Positions 1 to 6,928 of a stretch of DNA of 7,603 bases are shown here, piece by piece. Location of the stretch: the NCBI GenBank assembly GCA_903841915.1, contig CAIMKO010000193.1, forward strand, positions 1 to 7,603, given 5' to 3'. Origin of the DNA: an uncultured Chitinophagaceae bacterium (lineage in GTDB: Bacteria; Bacteroidota; Bacteroidia; Chitinophagales; Chitinophagaceae). Each line of letters starts with the position of its first letter. The first letter of the stretch is position 1. A model generated the notes under the pieces. It saw only the letters and a list, made by a program, of their open reading frames with translations, had not been told where the DNA came from and ran no database searches. Made by a program: the position numbers and the translations under genes.

Positions 1-2
1 CT

Positions 3-2084
3 GCATTCGATTCTACGAATATCGGCAGAACCAAAAAGTTCATGAATTCTTATTTAAACTCAAATGGCTATTATTATACTGTTTTTAAAGATTCCATTCC
101 CAAGTACGATACAGTTAATAATCAGATCCGCGTAACGGTTTATATGATCATTAATGCTGGAAAAAATATCAGCATCGACTCTGCAGTGTATGCGCTGAAT
201 GATTCTAATATGCAGAAATTGGCATTGCTGAACTTTAATAAAACATTATTGAAAAAAGGGACTCCATTCAACAAAGAGGTAATTAATAGCGAAAAAGACA
301 GGATAACAGATGTCTTCCGCAATAATGGTTATTATAAATTCAGCAAGGATGATATTTTCGCAGAAGCAGACACAACAGACAATAAACTGCTCAGATTGAC
401 ACTAGACCCCTTTGAACAGGCAAAATTACTGGGAGAAGCGGCCAAGAGCAGAAAAGAGAATCCCAGATGGGATATCATGATCAAACAGAAGCCCGTTATT
501 GATTCTTCAAAACTTGAAAAATATTATATCCGAAAGGTTTTCTATTATCCCGAAACAAAACCAACAGATTTCCCCGATAGTCTGATCATTAAAAATGAGC
601 TGAAACTGCAATCAAGAAATGACATTACTATGTTCTATTTAGATGGCAAATTTAAAATGAGGACATTACGTGAACATACTTATTTTAAAAAAGGTAATCT
701 ATATAACGAATCGCTGTATTATAAAACAATCAATTCTTTTAGCAAGATGGGTGCTTGGCAACAAGTAGATTCAAGGATAATGGTCAGTGCAAAAGATTCT
801 TTAGACTTTCATTTCTTTTTAATACCTGCCCCAAAACAAAACTATTCAATAGACTTTGAAGTAAGCAGAAACACAGGTGATATCACTTCAGGCGAAATGC
901 TAGGTGTCTCCACGAGTTTTAGTTACCGCAACAGAAATGTATGGAAACGCGCTATACAATCGGTAACAACGTTTCGTGTGGGAGTAGAACTCAATCCGAA
1001 GTTCTCTGTAGATTCATTAATACAAACCAAACAATTCAGTTTAAGCCAATCCTATATTTTTCCCAAACTTATTGTCCCGTTTCCTAAATGGCGTTACCTG
1101 AATACTTTGGAAAATAAAAAAACCATTCTTGCCGGTTCTGCTTCTTATACTGACAGAAAAGATGTTTATGTTTTAAAATCATTGATCACGAACTGGGGTT
1201 ACGAATGGGGGAAATCAAATTTTACATGGCTGTTTAAACCGCTAAATATCGAGTTGTATAAAGTTGATACATTACCCGGATTAATTGATCTTTTTGTTTC
1301 AAATCCATTTCTCAGAAACTCTTTCCGAAATGGTAATGTAGTGGGAAGCAGTATATCGGTTATTAAAACAATTAACAGTGTAAGAGACCCTAATGCTACT
1401 CACCTTATACGTTTAGCCGTGGAAGAATCAGGAACATTACTGTCACTTTTTAAAGATCTAAATGACCAGATTTTCAGATACGTTAAGACAGAGGCCGAAT
1501 ATCGTTATGTTTATAAATTCAGAAAAACACAATTAGCCACAAGAATTTTTTCAGGAGTTGCACTTCCAAAAGCAGGTCAGGTGATGCCTGCATTTAAACA
1601 ATATTTCGAGGGCGGGCCAAACAGTATGCGTGCATGGGGTTTACGCCAATTAGGTTTGGGATCTTCTATCACAAGTGATACCTCAAAATCAAGTTATACA
1701 GACCGATTTGGAGACCTTAGTTTAGAAGGAAATATTGAATATCGTTTTACACTCTGGAATTTTGGATCTGTAAAAATTGCCAGCGCATTATATGCTGATA
1801 TTGGAAATGTTTGGTCACTAAAAAAAGATCCTGCCAATCCAAATGCAGAAATTAATTTAGCACGTTTTGGAAAAGACCTTGCCATTGGCGTAGGATCGGG
1901 ATTGCGTTTGGATGCTACTTATTTTTTATTACGCTTGGATTTTGCTTATAAAGTAAAAGACCCTGCCCGTCAAACAAATAACGGCTGGATGGATTTTCCA
2001 AATTTTCAGCTCAAGGAAAAAAGGATCAACGGAGTAGAAATAAGTAATCTGGTATTCCAGTTTGGCATTGGTCTTCCCTTTTAA
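3..2084 (+). CDS. Omp85-family outer membrane protein, TamA/TamL/BamA-like (5' partial)
   Basis: The reading frame is open to the left edge, so the true start lies outside; the first ATG at 42 is internal, because the 13 codons before it (ending IGRTKKF) continue a POTRA-like segment. The 693 visible residues give about three POTRA-like units (roughly 1-65, 70-140 and 170-275; each has a helix-like GYY or MGAW turn). From about residue 280 a 16-strand-type barrel begins, with the typical NRNVWKRA segment at about 309. FEGGPNSMRAWGLRQLG (from residue 535) is the Bacteroidota form of the conserved Omp85 loop-6 R-G-F/Y motif, and the protein ends in a beta-signal, FQFGIGLPF, with terminal Phe. 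Family members insert or assemble proteins in the outer membrane; TamL is the lipid-anchored Bacteroidota version that works with TamB. The N-terminus that would carry a lipobox is missing, so TamL versus BamA cannot be decided. It converges on truB. Confidence 0.9.
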   Translation, partial: AFDSTNIGRTKKFMNSYLNSNGYYYTVFKDSIPKYDTVNNQIRVTVYMIINAGKNISIDSAVYALNDSNMQKLALLNFNKTLLKKGTPFNKEVINSEKDRITDVFRNNGYYKFSKDDIFAEADTTDNKLLRLTLDPFEQAKLLGEAAKSRKENPRWDIMIKQKPVIDSSKLEKYYIRKVFYYPETKPTDFPDSLIIKNELKLQSRNDITMFYLDGKFKMRTLREHTYFKKGNLYNESLYYKTINSFSKMGAWQQVDSRIMVSAKDSLDFHFFLIPAPKQNYSIDFEVSRNTGDITSGEMLGVSTSFSYRNRNVWKRAIQSVTTFRVGVELNPKFSVDSLIQTKQFSLSQSYIFPKLIVPFPKWRYLNTLENKKTILAGSASYTDRKDVYVLKSLITNWGYEWGKSNFTWLFKPLNIELYKVDTLPGLIDLFVSNPFLRNSFRNGNVVGSSISVIKTINSVRDPNATHLIRLAVEESGTLLSLFKDLNDQIFRYVKTEAEYRYVYKFRKTQLATRIFSGVALPKAGQVMPAFKQYFEGGPNSMRAWGLRQLGLGSSITSDTSKSSYTDRFGDLSLEGNIEYRFTLWNFGSVKIASALYADIGNVWSLKKDPANPNAEINLARFGKDLAIGVGSGLRLDATYFLLRLDFAYKVKDPARQTNNGWMDFPNFQLKEKRINGVEISNLVFQFGIGLPF

Positions 2085-2097
2085 TTTCCGATGCTGG

Positions 2098-2796
2098 TTA
2101 AGAATTTTCTTCTTGTTGCAATCGTTTTACTTCTTCTTCAAAGGCTGTAATGCTGATCGCATCTTTCAATTCGAACACTCCTATTCTACTTCTGCATAAA
2201 CTGCTTAAATGAGCGCCAACATGCAATGCTGCACCAAAATCGTTGGCAAGACTTCGGATATATGTCCCTGTAGTACAAACTACTTTAAAATGAAGCAATG
2301 GCAATTCTACTTTTGTAATGATAAATTCTTTGATGGTAACAGGCCGGGCATCAACTTTTACTTCAATCCCCTGCCTTGCTGATTCGTATAAACGCTTACC
2401 GTCTTTTTTAATTGCTGAATGCTGTGGTGGCATTTGCAGAATGTCGCCGATGAAATTTTTTGTTGCATCAAAGATTTGTTGCTCTGTAATATTTTCAAGA
2501 GAAATAAAATTCCGTGGTTCACTTTCCAGATCAAATGTTGCTGTGGTAGAGCCTAAAGTAAATGTGCCGGTATATTCTTTTTCCATGCCCATATACTCAT
2601 TGATCTTTTTGGTGAATTTACCTGTACAAACAATGAGCAGACCGGTTGCTAATGGATCCAGTGTTCCTGCATGACCAACTTTTTTAATTTTAATAAGGTT
2701 TCGCACTTTTCTAACAAGGTCAAAAGAAGTCCATCGTAAGGGCTTATCAAACAGTAAAACTTTGCCTTCTGAAAAAGTTTGATCGGATTGTTGCAT
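2098..2796 (-). CDS. truB: tRNA pseudouridine(55) synthase TruB
   Basis: TruB isomerises U55 of the T-loop of most elongator tRNAs to pseudouridine in the cytoplasm. With the ATG at 2796 the protein has 232 residues. It shows the family core KVLLFDKP (12-19), the catalytic motif GHAGTLDPLATGLL with Asp47 (E. coli TruB uses Asp48), the tRNA-binding EYTGTFTLG segment with Tyr75, and the later GTYIRSLANDFG and GAHLSSLCRSRIG motifs. It is shorter than E. coli TruB and has no C-terminal PUA domain, which is usual in Bacteroidota. The frame extends to a TTG at 2835, but the extra 13 residues do not resemble TruB, and that TTG lies in a possible -33 element; the ATG is preferred. A terminator upstream separates it from proS, so it probably has its own promoter. 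Its 3' end is 13 bp from the convergent Omp85 gene, with no terminator seen between them. Confidence 0.96.
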   Translation of the reverse strand: MQQSDQTFSEGKVLLFDKPLRWTSFDLVRKVRNLIKIKKVGHAGTLDPLATGLLIVCTGKFTKKINEYMGMEKEYTGTFTLGSTTATFDLESEPRNFISLENITEQQIFDATKNFIGDILQMPPQHSAIKKDGKRLYESARQGIEVKVDARPVTIKEFIITKVELPLLHFKVVCTTGTYIRSLANDFGAALHVGAHLSSLCRSRIGVFELKDAISITAFEEEVKRLQQEENS

Positions 2797-2800
2797 TTCG

Positions 2801-2836
2801 CAAATGTAACTGTATTGAAATAACTGAAGTTTCAAA
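2801..2836 (-). promoter_or_regulatory. Predicted truB promoter (TAnnTTTG type)
   Basis: On the minus strand, TACATTTG (2801-2808) matches the Bacteroidota sigma-A -7 consensus TAnnTTTG exactly. A TTTG at 2833-2836 could be the -33 element, but the spacer is 24 nt, longer than the roughly 19-21 usually quoted. The -7 box is followed by only CGAA before the ATG at 2796, so a start site at normal distance would fall at or beside the ATG. The 11-base string TACATTTGCGA is identical in the proS promoter. The -7 box is clear; the -33 box is weak. Confidence 0.6.
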
Positions 2837-2861
2837 AATTCAAATAGAAAATATCATTGCC

Positions 2862-2891
2862 AAAAAAACCCGCCAAAAATATGGGCGGGTT
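2862..2891 (-). terminator. Intrinsic terminator of proS
   Basis: Read on the minus strand, an 8-bp perfect stem AACCCGCC (2891-2884) / GGCGGGTT (2874-2867) encloses a 9-nt loop (2883-2875) and runs into a T tract ending at 2862. It starts about 20 bp after the proS stop codon. The GC-rich stem plus U-run is a textbook Rho-independent terminator. It lies between proS and truB and should insulate truB from proS transcription. Confidence 0.92.
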
Positions 2892-2910
2892 CTGTAAATA
2901 TTTGAATGAT

Positions 2911-4389
2911 CTAATATGCCCTTGCAAATAAAACTCTTTGCACAGAAGGTTTCCCTGTTAATATACATTTTCCTTCTTCCTGCTCATTATTGATAGGGAT
3001 ACAACGGATCGTGGCTTTGGTAAATTCCTTTATTTTTTCTTCTGTTTCATCAGTGCCATCCCAATGTGCTGAAATGAATCCTGTTTTTTCATCCAGCAAT
3101 TTTACAAACTCATCCCAATGATCAGTCTTGGTGATATGATCATCACGATATGCTTTTGCCTTGTTATAAATATTGGATTGTATATCATCCAATAAAGTTT
3201 TAATGTAAGAAGCAATACCATCCAGACTTACACTTTTCTTTTCTTTGGTATCTCTTCTAGCCACTTCAATAACATTATTATCAAGATCTCTTGCACCAAT
3301 GGCCAAACGAACAGGAACACCCTGCAATTCGTATTGCGCAAATTTCCATCCCGGACGGTTATTATCCGAATCATCATACTTTACCGAAACGCCAGACGCT
3401 TTTAACTGTGTAACAATATCTTTCACTTTTGTGTCTATCAATGCTTTTTGTTCTTCCCCTTTAAAAATGGGAACAATTACAACTTGTATCGGTGCGATCT
3501 TAGGTGGTAATATTAATCCATCATCATCACTATGTGCCATTACCAAAGCTCCTATCAATCTCGTACTCACTCCCCAACTCGTTGCCCATACATATTCCAA
3601 CTTGTTTTCTTTATCGCTGAATTTTACATCGAAAGCCTTGGCAAAATTTTGTCCGAGAAAATGCGAGGTGCCGGCTTGTAATGCTTTTCCATCCTGCATC
3701 AATGCCTCGATACAATAAGTATCTTCTGCACCTGCAAAACGTTCGGCAGCAGTCTTAACACCTTTAATTACAGGCAATGCCATCCAATTCTCCGCGAAAT
3801 CAGCATATACTTCCAGCATTAATTTTGCTTCAGCAACAGCTTCATCCTTGGTAGCATGTGCAGTATGCCCTTCCTGCCACAAAAACTCTGCAGTACGCAA
3901 AAATAAACGGGTACGCATTTCCCATCTTACCACATTGGCCCATTGATTGATCAATAATGGAAGGTCACGATAAGATTGGATCCATCCTTTATAGGTATTC
4001 CAAATGATAGCCTCACTGGTAGGACGAACAACTAATTCTTCTTCCAATTTTGCTTCGGGATCTACCATCAATTTCCCTTTATGATCAGGATCTGCCTTTA
4101 AACGATAATGTGTAACTACCGCACATTCTTTTGCAAAACCCTCTGCATTTTTTTCTTCTGCTTCAAATAAACTTTTCGGAACAAACAAAGGAAAATAAGC
4201 ATTTACATGTCCTGTGTCTTTAAACTTTCTGTCCAGTACATCTCGCATATTTTCCCATAAAGCAAAACCATAAGGTTTAATGACCATACAGCCTCTTACA
4301 GCACTATAATCTGCAAGACTTGCTTTAATCACGATGTCGTTGTACCACTGGGAATAATCCTGTTCCCGCGATGTAATTTCCTTACTCAT
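2911..4389 (-). CDS. proS: Prolyl-tRNA synthetase, archaeal/eukaryote type
   Basis: ProS charges tRNA-Pro with proline using ATP in the cytoplasm. The 492-residue protein is a class II synthetase of the type without the large bacterial editing insertion. Visible are motif 1 around IKPYGFALWENMRDVLD (37-53), the RPTSEAIIW loop (122-130), motif 2 RWEMRTRLFLRTAEFLWQEG (155-174), QAGTSHFLGQNF (238-249), and motif 3 SWGVSTRLIGALVMAHSDDD (271-290) with Arg277. An anticodon-binding domain follows (about 300-400), then the C-terminal domain typical of this type (about 405-492), ending in a family-typical terminal Tyr (RVLFARAY). That last domain has only two cysteines, Cys463 and Cys475, so a four-Cys zinc site cannot form. 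The ATG at 4389 gives a normal N-terminus; it has no Shine-Dalgarno but an A-rich leader. It is transcribed alone, divergently from the lipoprotein gene, and ends at a strong terminator. Confidence 0.97.
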   Translation of the reverse strand: MSKEITSREQDYSQWYNDIVIKASLADYSAVRGCMVIKPYGFALWENMRDVLDRKFKDTGHVNAYFPLFVPKSLFEAEEKNAEGFAKECAVVTHYRLKADPDHKGKLMVDPEAKLEEELVVRPTSEAIIWNTYKGWIQSYRDLPLLINQWANVVRWEMRTRLFLRTAEFLWQEGHTAHATKDEAVAEAKLMLEVYADFAENWMALPVIKGVKTAAERFAGAEDTYCIEALMQDGKALQAGTSHFLGQNFAKAFDVKFSDKENKLEYVWATSWGVSTRLIGALVMAHSDDDGLILPPKIAPIQVVIVPIFKGEEQKALIDTKVKDIVTQLKASGVSVKYDDSDNNRPGWKFAQYELQGVPVRLAIGARDLDNNVIEVARRDTKEKKSVSLDGIASYIKTLLDDIQSNIYNKAKAYRDDHITKTDHWDEFVKLLDEKTGFISAHWDGTDETEEKIKEFTKATIRCIPINNEQEEGKCILTGKPSVQRVLFARAY

Positions 4390-4433
4390 ATTTTTTTTCT
4401 GGCTTCTTTAACAAATTAGCTTTTTTCCAATAG

Positions 4434-4469
4434 TTTGGCAAAGTCTTTGATATATTCACTATAGCTTTG
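4434..4469 (+). promoter_or_regulatory. Predicted promoter of the lipoprotein/barrel operon
   Basis: TAGCTTTG (4462-4469) matches TAnnTTTG, and TTTG at 4434-4437 is a candidate -33 element with a 24-nt spacer. The start site would be near 4474, giving a leader of about 50 nt to the ATG at 4525. It faces the proS promoter, and the two predicted start sites nearly coincide. A perfect 9-bp inverted repeat (4435-4443 / 4465-4473) covers its core. Confidence 0.5.
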
Positions 4470-4473
4470 CCAA
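4435..4473. repeat. Perfect 9-bp inverted repeat in the proS/lipoprotein intergenic region
   Basis: TTGGCAAAG (4435-4443) and CTTTGCCAA (4465-4473) are exact reverse complements separated by 21 nt. The repeat overlaps the -33 and -7 elements of the predicted plus-strand promoter, so it could be an operator. From the minus-strand promoter it would lie at the extreme 5' end of the proS mRNA and could form a 9-bp stem with a 21-nt loop. The pairing is seen directly; either function is inferred. Confidence 0.6.
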
Positions 4474-4478
4474 TCTCG

Positions 4479-4515
4479 CAAATGTAGGTAACTTCACATT
4501 AAGTAACCGATCAAA
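4479..4515 (-). promoter_or_regulatory. Predicted proS promoter (TAnnTTTG type)
   Basis: On the minus strand, TACATTTG (4479-4486) is an exact Bacteroidota -7 element. TTTG at 4512-4515 is a candidate -33 element with a 25-nt spacer, longer than usual. Transcription would start near 4474, giving a leader of about 85 nt before the ATG at 4389. The spacer contains an imperfect inverted repeat (4487-4508). Confidence 0.6.
4487..4508. repeat. Imperfect 8-bp inverted repeat in the lipoprotein leader
   Basis: GGTAACTT (4487-4494) and AAGTAACC (4501-4508) pair at 7 of 8 positions (A-A mismatch between 4490 and 4505) around the 6-nt loop CACATT. It lies in the predicted 5' leader of the plus-strand transcript, 16 nt before the ATG at 4525, and inside the spacer of the proS promoter. 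It could be a leader hairpin, an operator, or chance. Confidence 0.45.
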
Positions 4516-4524
4516 ACTGTAACC

Positions 4525-5352
4525 ATGAAACAAACTATTTTCTCACTGATTGTTGCAGCTGGTTTATTATCCGGATGTGCAGGTGTTTACAAATCAGGGC
4601 AAACACCTGATGATTTGTATTATTCACCGGTTAAAGAGGTGGTTGTAAAAGAAAAAAAGAACGTTGACGAAGTTTCCAATAAACAACAATTAGAGTATCA
4701 GGAATATGTGAGCAGTAGTGAAGACCGTTATCTGCGAATGAAGGTTAAGAATAATTCATACTGGAATTCATTGGACGACTACAGCTACTGGAACGACAGT
4801 CGTTACGGTTATTACAATAGCTACTATAATCCATACGGGTATGGTGCTTACGGTTCATCTTATTCAGGTTTTGGCTTCAGATATGGTTTGGGCTTTGGAT
4901 ACAGCTACGGTTATGGTTATGACCCCTACTATTTTGGATGGAATCAATTCTATAATCCCTACTTGAATTTTTATGGTGGCGGATGGTATAATCCTATCTA
5001 TATAGTTGGTAGCTACAAAAATGCAGATATTGCTAAAAGAAACACAGCAGGTTCGAATATTTATGCCTTCCAAAACAAAACTTATAACAATATCAACAGT
5101 AGTTCCGGAAATTATTTTACACCCGGTACAATGGCTCATACAAGCACAAACAGTTTCGGAACATTGGTAAGAACTGTATTTAGCGGTCCTTCTTCCAGTT
5201 ATACCAACAATAACAGTAACAATAATACATGGAGTAACCCTGTTCGCGTTCAAAGCAGCAGTACCCCTACCAGTAGTTCTGCAGGGGGTGGAAGCGGCGG
5301 ATATAGCAGCAGCGGAAGCAGTACTTCTTCCGGCCGCGGCCCTAGAAATTAA
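4525..5352 (+). CDS. Tyr/Gly-rich lipoprotein of unknown function
   Basis: I do not recognise a named family. The 275-residue product begins with a lipoprotein signal peptide; the lipobox is LSGC with Cys18 as the lipidated residue. The residues after Cys (AGVYKSGQ) lack the acidic run that exports Bacteroidota lipoproteins to the cell surface, so a periplasm-facing location is somewhat more likely. A short charged segment (36-75) follows, then a striking low-complexity region: 24 of residues 79-160 are Tyr, mixed with Gly, Asn, Ser and Trp, including SYWN at 78-81 and 87-90 and YNPY at 101-104 and 143-146. From about 222 the tail is Ser/Asn, then Ser/Gly rich, ending RGPRN. No catalytic motif is visible. 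It is divergent from proS and 42 bp upstream of a FadL-like barrel gene on the same strand, which suggests one operon and an envelope role. The ATG at 4525 gives the only sensible signal peptide. Confidence 0.9.
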   Translation: MKQTIFSLIVAAGLLSGCAGVYKSGQTPDDLYYSPVKEVVVKEKKNVDEVSNKQQLEYQEYVSSSEDRYLRMKVKNNSYWNSLDDYSYWNDSRYGYYNSYYNPYGYGAYGSSYSGFGFRYGLGFGYSYGYGYDPYYFGWNQFYNPYLNFYGGGWYNPIYIVGSYKNADIAKRNTAGSNIYAFQNKTYNNINSSSGNYFTPGTMAHTSTNSFGTLVRTVFSGPSSSYTNNNSNNNTWSNPVRVQSSSTPTSSSAGGGSGGYSSSGSSTSSGRGPRN

Positions 5353-5394
5353 ACCCATTTGCTGCAACCATTTTAATCTCACAATTCTCATTCC

Positions 5395-6921
5395 ATGAAA
5401 AAATATTTATTCTTCATTAGTATATTCCTGTGCCTGAAAGCGCTTGCACAAACTCCGGATGATGCTTTAAGAACTGCATGGTATACTCAAAACGGAACTG
5501 CCAGAATGATGGCAGTGGGTGGTGTTAACGCTTCGCTGGGCGGGGATATCAGTTCTGCGAATATTAATCCGGCCGGATTAGGTTTTTTCAAAACCAAAGA
5601 ATTTGTTTTATCGCCCGGATTTGCTTTCAACAATAATAAACTCAATTATCGCGGTACCGATACAGCCACTCAAAAAAGTAATTTCATGTATGGCCCCATT
5701 GGTTTTATTTTTGGAAGCGGCAATACAAATAAATACAGCAAGTGGACAAGCAGTGCATTTTCCATTTCTGTCAATCAATTAGCGAATTACAATAACCACA
5801 TTCAATACAGCGGATTTAACAATTACAGTTCATTCACAGAGCAGTACCTGGAGGAACTGGTGAGAGACCGAGCAGATACAAATGCCGCATTAGATAATTA
5901 TATTTTTGGTTCTTCACTTGCTTTCAGAACATTTTTGATCGATACCGTTTTAATCGGCAACCAAATGGGCTATAAGAGTCTGGTACCTATTTCTTCCGGT
6001 GTGAACCAATCATATGATGCCAATACAAAAGGCGGCTATCATGAGATCGCCATTGGGTTGGCAGGAAACATTGAGGACAAATTATACGTTGGAGGAAGTT
6101 TAACGATACCTATCACTTATTATTCAAAGGATTTCTATTTTTCTGAAAAAGATGCAACAGCAAATCCAAACAATAATTTTTCAAATTTTACTTATCATGA
6201 AACCACAACTTCAAACGGTGTGGGGGTCGGTATGAAATTAGGAATGATCTATAAACCTCAGGAAAATTTACGGTTAGGATTTGCTTTTCATACACCGCAG
6301 TTCATGAATTATAAGGACCAGATCAGATCATGGTTATCAGCCAATACCGAAAAATATGCAGGCCAGAGAAGTGAAAGCAGCGATCATTTGAACAGCGGTA
6401 ATCCCGGTGACAGATCTTATAATTTACTCACTCCATGGAGAGCCATAGCAAGTGCCAGCTTTATTTTTAAAGAAGATGCTGACATCAAAAACCAACAAGG
6501 TTTTATCAGTGCTGATATTGAGTATGTGAATTATCGCGGAGCAAGGTTTTCTGCCAGAGATAATACACAAAGCTCTCTTGTTGATTACTACAACCTTATC
6601 AATAAAGAGATAAAAGATTATTATAAAGGCAATGTAAATGTCCGTATAGGAGGTGAACTGAAATTTTCAGTTTGGATGCTTCGCCTCGGCACAGCCTATT
6701 ACGGCAGTCCTTATGCCGATGCAAATTTAAAAGCGAACCGTTTTATTGCCAGTGGCGGCATTGGCTATCGTGATCATGGCATGTTCATTGACCTGGCTTA
6801 TTCGCAGGTATTTGCAAACGACGTTAATTTCCCTTATCGGTTAAATGATGTTGCCAATACATATGCTACACAAAAAGGTGGATATGGCAATTTGGTAATG
6901 ACGATAGGATTCAAATTGTGA
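5395..6921 (+). CDS. OmpP1/FadL/TodX-like outer membrane beta-barrel protein
   Basis: The 508-residue product has a Sec signal peptide (KK, hydrophobic 4-14, cleavage expected after ALA at 18, mature N-terminus Gln19). The mature start holds the family signature: RMMAVGGVNASLGGDISSA followed by NPAGLGFF (58-65), equivalent to the A-x-G-G-A..A..DD...NPAGL motif of OmpP1/FadL/TodX proteins. The rest alternates short polar and aromatic strands with Asn/Gly/Ser-rich loops, as in a large barrel. FadL proteins move hydrophobic molecules across the outer membrane; the substrate here cannot be told. The C-terminus is TIGFKL, ending in Leu rather than the aromatic residue usual in barrel beta-signals. 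It follows the lipoprotein gene by 42 bp with no promoter motif in the gap, so co-transcription is likely. It also somewhat resembles PorV-type barrels, but nothing else in the window belongs to type IX secretion. Confidence 0.85.
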   Translation: MKKYLFFISIFLCLKALAQTPDDALRTAWYTQNGTARMMAVGGVNASLGGDISSANINPAGLGFFKTKEFVLSPGFAFNNNKLNYRGTDTATQKSNFMYGPIGFIFGSGNTNKYSKWTSSAFSISVNQLANYNNHIQYSGFNNYSSFTEQYLEELVRDRADTNAALDNYIFGSSLAFRTFLIDTVLIGNQMGYKSLVPISSGVNQSYDANTKGGYHEIAIGLAGNIEDKLYVGGSLTIPITYYSKDFYFSEKDATANPNNNFSNFTYHETTTSNGVGVGMKLGMIYKPQENLRLGFAFHTPQFMNYKDQIRSWLSANTEKYAGQRSESSDHLNSGNPGDRSYNLLTPWRAIASASFIFKEDADIKNQQGFISADIEYVNYRGARFSARDNTQSSLVDYYNLINKEIKDYYKGNVNVRIGGELKFSVWMLRLGTAYYGSPYADANLKANRFIASGGIGYRDHGMFIDLAYSQVFANDVNFPYRLNDVANTYATQKGGYGNLVMTIGFKL

Positions 6922-6928
6922 TACTATC

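Noticed and set aside
42..44. ATG as the start of the Omp85 gene
   Set aside because: The frame is open to the window edge and the upstream residues continue a POTRA-like segment; a mature Omp85 would need a signal peptide, which is absent here.
140..322. A 60-residue hydrophobic minus-strand frame, and a similar one at 1694-1885, inside the Omp85 gene
   Set aside because: Both are antisense to well-conserved Omp85 sequence; the hydrophobicity mirrors AT-rich codons opposite.
2099..2114. Small palindrome AAGAATTTTCTT at the end of truB as a possible terminator
   Set aside because: The stem is 5 bp of mostly A-T pairs with a 2-nt loop and no following T-run.
2318..2674. A 118-residue open frame on the plus strand inside truB
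   Set aside because: It is antisense to the conserved TruB core and shows no independent motif.
3245..3718. A 157-residue open frame on the plus strand inside proS
   Set aside because: ProS on the opposite strand is unmistakable with all class II motifs; the plus frame is a shadow with no recognisable content.
4864..5391. A 175-residue open frame on the minus strand
   Set aside because: It lies antisense to the low-complexity lipoprotein gene; its Ala/Ile/Thr-rich product mirrors the Tyr/Ser/Gly codons opposite and has no family features.
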